DNA from: Desulfurococcales archaeon
GTDB taxonomy: Archaea; Thermoproteota; Thermoprotei_A; Sulfolobales; NBVN01
Length of the DNA stretch: 64,000 bases
Reading direction: 5' to 3'
Assembly (NCBI GenBank): GCA_023255955.1
Contig: JAGDWD010000008.1
Span: forward strand, 1 to 64,000
Shown: positions 34,473 through 43,262 of the stretch, one piece after another
Layout of the letters: each line of letters opens with the position of its first letter
How positions within the stretch are numbered: the stretch's first letter is position 1
The notes under the pieces: model-generated
What the model was told of the DNA's origin: nothing
The model's input: the letters and a program-made list of their open reading frames with translations, nothing else
Database searches by the model: none
Translations under genes and position numbers: made by a program

Positions 34473-35336
34473 GTGTCTAGAGATAAGGTAACCCCATACC
34501 ACTTCATAAAGTCTAAGAGGGAGGGCCGTAGGCTTGTTATGGTCACAGCCTATGAATACACTCATGCTAAGCTAGCGGACGATGCGGGGGTTGATGGTGT
34601 GTTAGTTGGTGATTCACTCGGGATGGTTATAATGGGGTACAGATCGACACTACCTGTAACCTTCGGGGACGTTGCTCACCACCTCAAGGCCGTCTTAGCA
34701 GCTAACCCGAGAGCTCTCGTAGTGGCTGACATGCCGTTCCTCACTTATGAGGTAAGTCGTGAGGAGGCTGTTAGGAACGCAGGTAGGTACATAAAGATGG
34801 GTGCGGACGCTGTTAAGATTGAGGGAGGTGTTGAGGTCATAGATAAGGTGGAGGCGATGGTTAAGGCCGGCATCCCAGTTATGGGGCACATAGGGTTGAA
34901 CCCCCAGAGGTTCCTCGTGCTCGGGATGAGAGTTAGAGGTAAGACAGCTGAGGACGGTTCGAAGATCTACGAGGATGCTAAAGCTCTTGAGGAGGCTGGG
35001 GTCTTCTCAATAGTTATAGAATTCACTACGTCCGAAGTCGCTGCTGAGATAACGAAGGCTTTGAGAATACCGACGATATGCATCGGGGCCGGCCCTATGT
35101 GTGACGGCCAGATCCTCGTCTTCCACGACCTAGTCGGACTTAACACTAGCCCACCACCATTCGTTAAGAAGTACGCTGAGGGGTATCAACTCTTCCTCGA
35201 CGCGTTGAAGAGGTATACCGAGGACGTCAAGTCCGGGACCTTCCCGGAGGAGAGACACTACTTCAAGATGGCTCCGGAGGAGTACAGTAGGTTCCTAGAG
35301 ATACTTAACAAGAAAAAAGCTAGGAGTGGCTCTTAA
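34473..35336 (+). CDS. panB: 3-methyl-2-oxobutanoate hydroxymethyltransferase
   Basis: Transfers a hydroxymethyl group from 5,10-methylene-tetrahydropterin to alpha-ketoisovalerate, giving ketopantoate for CoA. The 287 residues show MVTAYEYTHAKLAD, VLVGDSLGMVIMGY (Mg-binding Asp about 48), VVADMPFLTYEV, VKIEGG (about 117), PVMGHIGLNPQ and TICIGAGPMCDGQILV (about 198). All key residues appear present. The 3' end overlaps the convergent tetraether synthase gene by 17 bp. Confidence 0.95.
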   Translation: MSRDKVTPYHFIKSKREGRRLVMVTAYEYTHAKLADDAGVDGVLVGDSLGMVIMGYRSTLPVTFGDVAHHLKAVLAANPRALVVADMPFLTYEVSREEAVRNAGRYIKMGADAVKIEGGVEVIDKVEAMVKAGIPVMGHIGLNPQRFLVLGMRVRGKTAEDGSKIYEDAKALEEAGVFSIVIEFTTSEVAAEITKALRIPTICIGAGPMCDGQILVFHDLVGLNTSPPPFVKKYAEGYQLFLDALKRYTEDVKSGTFPEERHYFKMAPEEYSRFLEILNKKKARSGS

Positions 35337-37104
35337 GCCACGGATAGAGATCTACCCACCTACTTATCCAGGGCTTGTAAGTCCTTATGTAGGGCTCACC
35401 ACTCGTAAGCTTCTTTATCAGCTCAGCGTCCCTCCTGTACTTGATAGCATCTAGGGAGCTCTCACCCATCTTAGCTCTCCACTCATCTAGAGATAGCATG
35501 TACTTCTTCTGGACGTAGTCCCTGTACACATCACTCATAACATTGAACGTACAGAAAGGTATTATCCTGCCGTCAGGCATTAGGTAGTGTACGTTACACC
35601 TTATGACTCTCTCCACATCGTAGTTGTAGAGATCCATGAAGTGCATCATACCTAGGAATAACATCCTGTAGTGCCACTCTCCGAGGGCTTCGTAGGACCT
35701 CTTAATGAATATGTTTGCTAGGATCTTAGGTAGGCTCCCCCGGAGTTCCTTCGGAACCTCCCCCCACCTGATGTACTTAGATATCAGGTTAGTTACTAGC
35801 TTCAGCCCGACGACTGGCTTGAGCTTACCTTCCTTAAGCTCCCCCGACTTCTCCGTTAGGTAGTCGAGGAAGCCGTAGATATCTATGAACCTCGTTATAG
35901 GTATGAACTCCACCTCAGCTCTCTCCCTATCCACTACCCTCGTGTAGACGTAGGTAGCTACACCGCAGTGGGGGTGGTTAGCCATCTCGAACTTGAACTC
36001 CCCGGCTAGGGCCTCAGCGAACTCTGATATAGGTACTGAAGCTGGGACGGGGAACCAGTCATCCTTCCTTACCTGACCGGCAGTCTGCTCCTCAATTAAT
36101 TTCACGGCATCGGATATTGTCACCCTGAGCTTCTCCCTCTCAGCCCTCCTTATCATACCTGTAAGGGATACTGGCTGGAAATTCACACCGCGCACTATGT
36201 CCTGGTTGAGGGCTGCGAACCTCAGTATGTCTCCAAGCTCGTCGGTGTTGGATCCCTTAATGATTGTTGGGACGAGCACCACGCTACTCATCCCACCAGC
36301 TCTAAACGCCTCGAAGATGTAGGGGACCTCCCAGTGGTTCTTGGGGTTGGCTTTCGGGGAGACACCGTCGAAGCTCATGTAGATAGTGTTAACCCCCCTG
36401 GTCCTCAGGTCTCTAGCATATGCTGCGGCTGCTTCAGGCCCCTTCTCGATATAGAGTCTAGCAAAATATATCGCGTGGGTGTTCAGCTGTATGTGCCTCA
36501 CACCCATACTCTTAAGTAAGCTCACAATCTCCGGGAGGTCTTCCCGTACGGTAGGCTCACCACCAGTTATCTGGATTACCGGGGTCACCCTCTGCTTGAG
36601 TAGCTGTTCCACCATGAACTTTATCTGCTCCAAGCTAGGCTCATAGACAAAACCACTTTTCTCAGCGTAGAAGAAACAGTACCAGCAACTCAAATCACAT
36701 CTATTCGTAGCTACTAGGTTAGCTATAGCTGTGTGACTCATGTGGAGCGGGCATAGACCGCAACTATAGGGACAGGGAGCTGTTAGATCCGCGTAAACAT
36801 ATCTCGGCCCCCTACCCTCAACAAAGAACCTCTCCAACCGCTTAGCAAACTCAGCATCACCTTGGTACACATCCTCTATCTCACCATGCTCAGGACATAC
36901 TTTCCTAATGAACCACCTCCCATCCCTCTCAACTATAATAGCTGGGAGTAGCGCACTGCAGTAGGGGCAGATAGAGTTCGTGTACCTTACAAGCTTCTCA
37001 CCCTCCTTAATCCTCGGTATGGGGCCGCCGACCCTGATGGTCTTGTCAGCGATCCTGATGACGCCCTCAGTAGCTGAGAACTCAGACGGCTTCGAAAGCC
37101 CCAT
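35320..37104 (-). CDS. tes: Tetraether lipid synthase (Tes), radical SAM
   Basis: Radical SAM enzyme that joins the methyl ends of two archaeol chains to make membrane-spanning tetraether lipids. The 594-residue protein has an N-terminal Cys group (CPYC 46-49, C70), CPYSCGLC (111-118), and the radical SAM CDLSCWYC (C136, C140, C143) followed by FFYAEKSGFVYEPS, a stretch typical of Tes. ITGGEPTVRED binds SAM, and a C-terminal cluster region has CNVHYLMPDGRIIPFC. Family marks make this call fairly secure; closely related radical SAM enzymes of unknown role remain possible. Confidence 0.85.
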   Translation of the reverse strand: MGLSKPSEFSATEGVIRIADKTIRVGGPIPRIKEGEKLVRYTNSICPYCSALLPAIIVERDGRWFIRKVCPEHGEIEDVYQGDAEFAKRLERFFVEGRGPRYVYADLTAPCPYSCGLCPLHMSHTAIANLVATNRCDLSCWYCFFYAEKSGFVYEPSLEQIKFMVEQLLKQRVTPVIQITGGEPTVREDLPEIVSLLKSMGVRHIQLNTHAIYFARLYIEKGPEAAAAYARDLRTRGVNTIYMSFDGVSPKANPKNHWEVPYIFEAFRAGGMSSVVLVPTIIKGSNTDELGDILRFAALNQDIVRGVNFQPVSLTGMIRRAEREKLRVTISDAVKLIEEQTAGQVRKDDWFPVPASVPISEFAEALAGEFKFEMANHPHCGVATYVYTRVVDRERAEVEFIPITRFIDIYGFLDYLTEKSGELKEGKLKPVVGLKLVTNLISKYIRWGEVPKELRGSLPKILANIFIKRSYEALGEWHYRMLFLGMMHFMDLYNYDVERVIRCNVHYLMPDGRIIPFCTFNVMSDVYRDYVQKKYMLSLDEWRAKMGESSLDAIKYRRDAELIKKLTSGEPYIRTYKPWISRWVDLYPWLKSHS

Positions 37105-37168
37105 CTGGCCTCACTAACACTAACTAATCAGCATTTAATATAAGTCTTAGCGAAGCTACTACAGTTGA

Positions 37169-37192
37169 ATCCCCGCCTTTTAGGGTGGGGAT
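37169..37192. mobile_element. Remnant of an IS200/IS605-type element end
   Basis: ATCCCCGCC-tttta-GGGTGGGGAT is a hairpin of the kind that closes IS200/IS605 family elements in archaea (gaatcccc...ggggatgagg). No transposase or tnpB sequence is adjacent, so only an end remains, or the similarity is structural chance. The surrounding gap 37105-37348 otherwise holds the PadR promoter. Confidence 0.45.
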
Positions 37193-37317
37193 GAGGTTAG
37201 ACACAGTACGCAACTAAAGATTTCTGGGCATCTAACGGAGCAGAACCTCGTAAAGAATAGTAAGTAAAGTACGGGGAGCTAATATGTTGATTAGCTCATG
37301 GATTTTCCTTCAGCAAA

Positions 37318-37326
37318 ACTTATATA
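37318..37326 (+). promoter_or_regulatory. TATA box and possible operator of the PadR gene
   Basis: acttatata lies about 27 bp before GTG 37349, so the transcript is probably leaderless. Between them stands tacagtaactaactatac (37327-37344), with a repeated actaac/gtaac pattern that could be a self-regulation site; this part is inference. Confidence 0.45.
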
Positions 37327-37348
37327 CTACAGTAACTAACTATACTCG

Positions 37349-37759
37349 GTGAGTAAGTTGACATCATACCCACCTAAAGGACACCACTGGGAGGGTAGAC
37401 CCCCAGAGGATTACGAAGGATGTGACTGTAGACACCGCCATAGACACATGCTGCACCTACCACTAAGAGGAGCTCTACACCTACTCATACTTAAGCTATT
37501 GGAGGAGAAACCTCTCTACGGAGCTGAGATAAAAGAGCTACTTAAAAGTAAGCTCGACCTAGACGCACCGAGTTCTGCTGTCTATGCTGTTCTAGGGATG
37601 TTAGAGGAGAAGGGCTTGGTGATTTCGTCCTGGGAGACTTCCGAGAAAGGTGCTGCGAGGAAGGTCTACAGAGTAACTGAGGAAGGAATCAGCTACCTGA
37701 AGGAGCAAGTAGAGAGACTGAAGATGGCTAAGAAGGTATTCGAGTTCCTACTATCTTAG
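37349..37759 (+). CDS. PadR family transcriptional regulator with a His/Cys-rich N-terminal tail
   Basis: A 136-residue winged-helix regulator: the PadR core starts at LRGALHLLILKLLEEKPLYGAEI (about 39), has recognition-like SSAVYAVLGMLEEKGLV and a wing with ARKVYRVTEEG, and ends in a dimerisation helix. The N-terminal extension (about 10-36) contains HHW, CDC and HRHRHMLH, a cluster that could bind metal. The neighbours do not show a clear target; self-regulation is common in the family. Confidence 0.85.
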   Translation: MSKLTSYPPKGHHWEGRPPEDYEGCDCRHRHRHMLHLPLRGALHLLILKLLEEKPLYGAEIKELLKSKLDLDAPSSAVYAVLGMLEEKGLVISSWETSEKGAARKVYRVTEEGISYLKEQVERLKMAKKVFEFLLS

Positions 37760-37783
37760 GGTTATTCTGGAGGTTTAAGCATA

Positions 37784-38824
37784 TCAGCACTTTTTCATTA
37801 TTTTCAGTCCGTAGATATACTTCCTAGGTGCGTACTCAAGTACTCTCCTAACCTCAACTAGGCTCATACCGCCCTCTAAATCCTTAACGGGTGGCTCCTC
37901 ACCTCCAAGCGCGTATATGTGGGCATACCCACCACATGAGAGTACGGTCATTACCTTCTCTAGATACTCTAGAGACCTATGTGGGAGATCCACTATGACC
38001 CTACTAAAACGGTCTGAGGATACCTCCCTAAGGAAGTCGTCCACCCCTGAAACGACGATCACTATCCTCCCCAATAGCTTATTCAAGGTTATCGATCTAG
38101 CTAGGTATAGAGCTGCCCAAGGGTTAGAATCTACAGCGAAACATGTTGCCCGCCTCTTAGAGGCTATGTGGAGGGAGTAGGGACCGATACCCGAGAAGAG
38201 GTCCAGTATCCTCTCACCATCAACAACCTCCTCCGATACCCTCCAGTGCTCGTAGGATAGTGTGGAGTTGAAGTAAACCTTCTCTACGTCGACCACCATT
38301 TTAATACCGTACTCAACGTGGACTGTTTCCCCGGTACCCTCACCCCACAACCTAACTAATCTCCTAACTCTAAACTCCCCCTCAGTTATGCTAGAGGAGT
38401 ATACCACTCTAACCCCCTTAGCGACCCTCGCTATAGCCTCACCTATCACACTACCATAAACTAGTAAATCATCTGGGAGGTGGACTATAGCGACATCCCC
38501 AACCAGCTGGTAAGACCTCGGCAACCTCCTCAAGACATGCTCAGGTAGGGTCCCCCTCAATAGGTCTACATACTGGAGCCCCCTCAAACCTACCTCGAAC
38601 TCACCTACACATTCCGTAGCGGGAATCCCATGCTCCCCCAAAACACTTACAGCTCTCGCAGATAGACCCTCTAGAATAGGTAGCCTGACAACCCCCCTAG
38701 ACTTATCACTCCTAGCTTTCGAGTTAGGTAGTAGATACCCGAGTGAGCGTAGAACTAACAGTGCTTTCTCAGCGTATTGAGCCTCCACCTCAACACACGG
38801 CGCTACGATAGACCTACTACACAT
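37784..38824 (-). CDS. Trm5-like tRNA (guanine-N1)-methyltransferase
   Basis: SAM-dependent class I methyltransferase of about 346 residues acting on G37 of tRNA, or a related archaeal Trm5b/c enzyme of wyosine synthesis. The SAM motif ILDLFSGIGPYSLHIA lies near residue 213, FAVDSNPWA follows, and the catalytic NLP-type motif reads VDLPHRS (Asp instead of Asn). The N-terminal THUMP-like half contains YGSVIGEA and the central EYGIKMVVDVEKVYFN typical of Trm5. ATG 38824 is preferred over 38869. Confidence 0.85.
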   Translation of the reverse strand: MCSRSIVAPCVEVEAQYAEKALLVLRSLGYLLPNSKARSDKSRGVVRLPILEGLSARAVSVLGEHGIPATECVGEFEVGLRGLQYVDLLRGTLPEHVLRRLPRSYQLVGDVAIVHLPDDLLVYGSVIGEAIARVAKGVRVVYSSSITEGEFRVRRLVRLWGEGTGETVHVEYGIKMVVDVEKVYFNSTLSYEHWRVSEEVVDGERILDLFSGIGPYSLHIASKRRATCFAVDSNPWAALYLARSITLNKLLGRIVIVVSGVDDFLREVSSDRFSRVIVDLPHRSLEYLEKVMTVLSCGGYAHIYALGGEEPPVKDLEGGMSLVEVRRVLEYAPRKYIYGLKIMKKC

Positions 38825-38869
38825 ACCACTACCACGACTACGCACCAACCAACACTTAAAGCAACACAA

Positions 38870-39291
38870 TCCACCAACCCCTCCCCACCCTAAAGGAAGG
38901 TTCCTCGAGCGGTGAGGCTTGGACTGATTCCTCGTTGAATGTTAGGTTTGTAGGCCCTCCTCCACCTTCGTAGAGTCTGCCCAGGTTTGGGAGTTGCGTT
39001 CCGAGCCTGGTGAGCTAGTCCTAGATGGGGGCCCTACCAGATGTGTTGCTGTAGCTACGACTCCACATCTAGCTACGTTAGTTAGAGAGTTACCCTCTCA
39101 GCTGTTGCGGGTACACTTAACTTTAGGAGTTTGGTTAGGAGGTCCTTTCCTTATCAAAAGAGAGCTGAGACTAGGCTAACTCTACGTAGGAATGAAGCTG
39201 AGGAGGTCTTCAAGGTGTTAGAGGAGGTCGGGCTGTATCCTAGCACTAACTTCTAGAGGTCATTCAGGTAAGTTCTCAGCAGTGTTATGTG
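38870..39291 (+). repeat. Gene-poor stretch with a degraded structured-repeat copy (E) and a short gene-like fragment
   Basis: At 38960-38990 accttcgtagagtctgcccaggttt closely matches acctccgtagagcctgcctaggtta of copy D (34309-34334). At 39014-39075 tcctagatg... and ...ccacatctag recall the terminal hairpin of A-C. The middle of the unit is missing. A frame open from 39086 to the stop at 39254-39256 reads convincingly protein-like at its end (RRNEAEEVFKVLEEVGLYPS) but has no good start except TTG 39131; it may be a gene remnant. No complete gene is visible. Confidence 0.4.
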
Positions 39292-40188
39292 CTAGCGTAG
39301 AGTTGTTATAATAGCATAGACTATTAAAGCAACTACGGAGAGAAATCCTAGGAGTGTTAGTGAATAAGTTAGCGAGTTCTCCACGTAGTTCTGTACGGTC
39401 TCTACTACTAGAGAGGCTTTTCGAATAGACTCGGATAAAGTCTTCTCAAGTCTCCCAATAGCTCTAGTAGCGGAGTCTAGGAAATTCTTTAAGCTCGATA
39501 AGCTCTCTATATCAATATCGATAGTTATCTTTAAGTTCGGTAAACGCTCTATATCAGTAGTTAAGCTCCAGGAGCTCGCACATTTTCGTAGTATGGTTGC
39601 AGATGTCTCTTGGAATCTTACCCGATTTTCCAAGTGGTTTAAAGCCTGCTCAACATACCCTTGTAGAGCTCTATGCCCCGCTAATCCTATAGCTACTAAG
39701 GCTAGGGATAGTGAAATTTGCCAGAGTACTCTGTACGTAGGCTCCAACCCTAGATCCAATACCTTAACTGAGGTAATAGCGTAACAAGCTGAGAATAGGT
39801 TTAGGAGTAACAGTCGGAACCTTCCGGGAGGGGAGCTACTGTAAGCTAAGCTGGTGCATAAGATTAGGGACATTATTGGGAGTAGTACTAAGTCGGTAAG
39901 CACTACCTTAGGTAAGGCTGTAGAGTAGTAAAGGAGAGTAAGTATAGGTAGAGCTAGGGTAGCTAAGATATACCTTCTACGGTTAGAGCCTAGTAGAGCT
40001 CCACCAGCAGCAGCTACAGCTACAAGGGTTAGAGCTAGCTTAGCTGCGACCTCAGCTAGGAGGTGGCTCCCGCTTAACGTAGCTAAGGTTGAGGTAACTA
40101 AACCTACTACTGATAGCTGTAGTCGAACTCCGCGGAAAACTACCTCCAGAGCTGTGAAGACCTCTCTAGCTCTCACCAACCTTCTCAA
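39292..40188 (-). CDS. Membrane protein of the first Mrp operon, uncharacterised
   Basis: A 298-residue protein with about five or six hydrophobic segments (to about residue 175), a cytoplasmic helical region with repeated SLSSLKNFL and RLEKTLSESI patterns (180-265), and a final membrane helix (about 270-295). The last part resembles the small 118-residue protein at 55446-55802, which holds the equivalent place in the second operon. The start overlaps the preceding antiporter gene by 23 bp. No named family recognised; an accessory or stalk-like role in the complex is inference. Confidence 0.7.
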   Translation of the reverse strand: MRRLVRAREVFTALEVVFRGVRLQLSVVGLVTSTLATLSGSHLLAEVAAKLALTLVAVAAAGGALLGSNRRRYILATLALPILTLLYYSTALPKVVLTDLVLLPIMSLILCTSLAYSSSPPGRFRLLLLNLFSACYAITSVKVLDLGLEPTYRVLWQISLSLALVAIGLAGHRALQGYVEQALNHLENRVRFQETSATILRKCASSWSLTTDIERLPNLKITIDIDIESLSSLKNFLDSATRAIGRLEKTLSESIRKASLVVETVQNYVENSLTYSLTLLGFLSVVALIVYAIITTLR

Positions 40189-41692
40189 CCCGTCTTAGTA
40201 ACTCGAATAGGTAGGTAACTAGGAAGGTAAGCATGAGGAGAGCTACAGCAAGTACCGGTAACATCTCCAGGAGTAATCCAGGCTCACTATAGGACCCCTC
40301 ATAGACCGTCACGATAGCGAAGGTAAATCCTACGGAAGCAGCTACCAACCCTACTACGTAGGGTGCTAGCTCCATAGCTTTACTGTCTAGGCTAGAGTTC
40401 TGGGGTTTATCTATACTCCCTATGTGAGCTTTGAGGTACTTTATGCTGTAGACTACAGATAGAGCTACCTCAGTGGAGATAACTATGAGTACGAGGACGT
40501 AGAGCCAGGAGTCCTTAAGGTGGTGTGAGATAGATGTAAATGTGACTACCTTAGCTAGGAAGCCTACAGCAGGAGGCATACCAAACATCGATATTACGGA
40601 GATTATAGCTGCTAGAGAAGCGACTGGAGCGGTTAGATATACATAGCCGAGCTTACTTAAATCCCTATTGTGGGTTAGTGTCTCAATGAACCCTGAGTCC
40701 ATGAAGAGGGATGACTTAAAGAATACGTGTGCTACGGAGTAGATAGTTGCTGCGTCAATGAATGCCGCATCCCCTGAGAGTATGTGAAGGGCGAGTAGTA
40801 TGATTATTGTTGCGGTGTGTGATGTAGTGCTGTAAGCTAGTAACCTCTTTATATCGTACTGTACAGCTGCTTGGAGCCCTCCGTAGATTGCTGTGAGACA
40901 GCCTGATAGGAGCATGAGAGCTACAGCTATATCTCGACATATAGGATAGGAATTAACCATGTAGATCCCGTAGATACCCATCTTAACCATGAGCCCTGAG
41001 AGTAGGGCTGATGCTGGTGCTGGAGCTATAGAGTGGGCGTCCGGGAGCCAGAAGTGGAGTGGTGCTACAGCTGCCTTAGCGAAGAACCCTAATAGTACCA
41101 GTACCGTGACTAGAGGTGATGTTAGATCCGGGGTTAACTCAGTTAGCTGTAGATGTATTGCCTCGCTAAAACCTGCGAGAGCTAGGATTACGAAGAGAGC
41201 TACGTCGGTCGGTATCATAGAGAATAGGAGGTACTTAGCAGCAGCTAGTAAAGCCTCCCTCTCAGCTCTAGCTAGGTAATCGTATGCTATGAGGAAGAAA
41301 CCGAGTAGCTCAGCTATCAACCAGAAGGTAATCATCTCAATTAGTCTGGAGGAAGTGAAGACGGTGAGTATGGATAGTGCGAATAGGTCTACTAGGGGGA
41401 CTAGACTTAGGGACCTGTACTTAGCTATCGAGTACTTAGGTGTGTAGAATGCGAGGAAAGCTGATACGGTAACTCCTGAGAGCAGTAGGAGCCTACTAAA
41501 CGGACTTAGGCTACCAGATACCGGTACTAGTAGTAGGAACCCGATAACCCTAGCTACGTAGCTAGCAACCCTTACACGGATCGGTGGGATATTACCTAGT
41601 AGTATTAGAGCTGAGGACGTAGCTAGGACAGCTTCCCTACTATCTAGGAAAACCTGAGCATAGTCCCAGACCCTACTTACCTCTAGAGCCAT
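40166..41692 (-). CDS. Second MrpD/NuoM-like ion-translocating subunit (operon 1)
   Basis: A 508-residue antiporter-like membrane subunit with about 14 segments. It has the conserved KAAVAPLHFWLPDAHSIAPAPASALLSG (about 212-239) and a later DIKRLLAYSTTSH (about 289), holding the Lys/His residues of the proton channel. It is clearly paralogous to the product of 53938-55449. It lies 4 bp after mrpD. Family: Complex I NuoL/M/N and Mrp A/D. Confidence 0.9.
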   Translation of the reverse strand: MALEVSRVWDYAQVFLDSREAVLATSSALILLGNIPPIRVRVASYVARVIGFLLLVPVSGSLSPFSRLLLLSGVTVSAFLAFYTPKYSIAKYRSLSLVPLVDLFALSILTVFTSSRLIEMITFWLIAELLGFFLIAYDYLARAEREALLAAAKYLLFSMIPTDVALFVILALAGFSEAIHLQLTELTPDLTSPLVTVLVLLGFFAKAAVAPLHFWLPDAHSIAPAPASALLSGLMVKMGIYGIYMVNSYPICRDIAVALMLLSGCLTAIYGGLQAAVQYDIKRLLAYSTTSHTATIIILLALHILSGDAAFIDAATIYSVAHVFFKSSLFMDSGFIETLTHNRDLSKLGYVYLTAPVASLAAIISVISMFGMPPAVGFLAKVVTFTSISHHLKDSWLYVLVLIVISTEVALSVVYSIKYLKAHIGSIDKPQNSSLDSKAMELAPYVVGLVAASVGFTFAIVTVYEGSYSEPGLLLEMLPVLAVALLMLTFLVTYLFELLRRVEKVGES

Positions 41693-41696
41693 CCCG

Positions 41697-43262
41697 CTAA
41701 ACCCCTAGAACAAGTCTTATATACCGCTCGTAGTTCGCTATAGAGCTCCCAATACCTTCAACTACGAAGCTCCTCGCACTACCTGATACCAGTAGTAGCA
41801 CCCCGAGAGCCATGGTCGTAGCTAGTAGTACTAGTAGAACCACTGTCGGTACTAAGGTATTCCCTCGATAACCCTCCCTACGCACTACTTCGGAGGTGGA
41901 CTTAAGGGAGCTAGCTACAGCCCTAAAGTACCCTACCGCGCAGAGTCCAGATACTGCGAGAACTAGAGCTGCTCCTGCTGGCATCCCAGCTCTAATTACA
42001 GCTAGTGTTAGTATGGCCTTACTCCAGAACCCAGGTAGTAGTGGGATAATCCCGAAGAGGTTGAGGAAGCCGGTGATTAAGGCTATGTAAGCTACCCTAT
42101 ATCTCCTAAGGTAGCTTAAGCAAGTTAAGCTCCTACCACACGTTACTGCTGCTAAGCCGGCTGAGTAAAGTACTAGTGCGTCTCCTAGACCGTTAGCTAC
42201 TAGGTGTAGTACTGCCCCAGCTACCCCTTCGGGATTACCTATAGATATCCCAACTAAGGCTAGGCTGAACTGAGCTATGGTACTGTAGGCAACAACCTTC
42301 CTAACACTCCTCTGAAGAGTTACGAGGACTGCCGATACCGTAGCTGAGGTAGCAGCAGTAACTAGAAGTACGTTCATCAATATCTCTCGGAACTCGCTGA
42401 AAACCGTATTAACACCGAATACCGTAACTAGCAGTCTAGCTAGTCCGTAAACCCCTATAATGTCAGCTGATGTCGTGAAGAGAGCTACTGCAGGTGTAGG
42501 GGCTTCTGAGTATACCCCCGGGAGCCAGAAGTGGTTCGGCATTATAGCTGACTTAAACATCATTACCCAAGCTATGATAGCTAGAGAAACCTTCGATGCC
42601 AGGACTATGTCCCCGAAGACAGATCCGGTGTACGGTACCCAGGAGCTCGGATCGCGGGACTTTAATGCTAGGTCAGCCATGTTGAGGGTTCCGTAGGATC
42701 CGTATAGTATGAACGTCGAGAGGAGTAGAAGGGAGAGTACTAGAGATGCTGTGAGGGAGTAGAATGATGCAGCTCTAATAGACGCTCCCCTACTTCTGTA
42801 GAACGAGGCCAGCACGTAGGAGGAGATCGAGGTTAGCTCAGCTGATACGTATAGGTTGAATATATCAGCCGTATAGAAGAGACTGGTACTCCCAGCAACT
42901 AGTAGGAACGCTGCAGAGTAGAAGAGGTACCTACTATCGGGCTCAAGAATCCACGACCCGTAGGTAACTGATAGAGTTAAGCTAAACGTAGTTAGAAGCC
43001 CTAAGACAGCACTAATCTCATCAACAACGTAGGTTATACCTAGGGGAGGTGGGAATCCTCCGAATTTATAGACCAGCATGCCCGACCCTACTACGTACAC
43101 TAAGGCATAAATCGATATAGCTAGTGAGAGTAGAGAGAGTACTACAGCTACTAAGTCGACTACGAAAACCTTCTTCACGAAGGTATGGAGGAGTGAGATA
43201 GTAGCTGAGAATAGGATTAGCAGTATGGGTTGAGCAGCTATAATCCACTCCAAGTATGTCAC
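41697..43262 (-). CDS. mrpD: Na+/H+ antiporter subunit MrpD / MbhH-like (operon 1)
   Basis: A 521-residue, 14-helix antiporter subunit. Key stretches are KSAIMPNHFWLPGVYSEAPTPAVALF (about 237-262) and VRKVVAYSTIAQFSLALVG (about 313), plus the Glu in TM5 region SAELTSISSYVLASFY (about 139). Its closest match in the window is the 50748-52310 gene. It overlaps mrpE by 4 bp at the start. Confidence 0.93.
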   Translation of the reverse strand: MTYLEWIIAAQPILLILFSATISLLHTFVKKVFVVDLVAVVLSLLSLAISIYALVYVVGSGMLVYKFGGFPPPLGITYVVDEISAVLGLLTTFSLTLSVTYGSWILEPDSRYLFYSAAFLLVAGSTSLFYTADIFNLYVSAELTSISSYVLASFYRSRGASIRAASFYSLTASLVLSLLLLSTFILYGSYGTLNMADLALKSRDPSSWVPYTGSVFGDIVLASKVSLAIIAWVMMFKSAIMPNHFWLPGVYSEAPTPAVALFTTSADIIGVYGLARLLVTVFGVNTVFSEFREILMNVLLVTAATSATVSAVLVTLQRSVRKVVAYSTIAQFSLALVGISIGNPEGVAGAVLHLVANGLGDALVLYSAGLAAVTCGRSLTCLSYLRRYRVAYIALITGFLNLFGIIPLLPGFWSKAILTLAVIRAGMPAGAALVLAVSGLCAVGYFRAVASSLKSTSEVVRREGYRGNTLVPTVVLLVLLATTMALGVLLLVSGSARSFVVEGIGSSIANYERYIRLVLGV

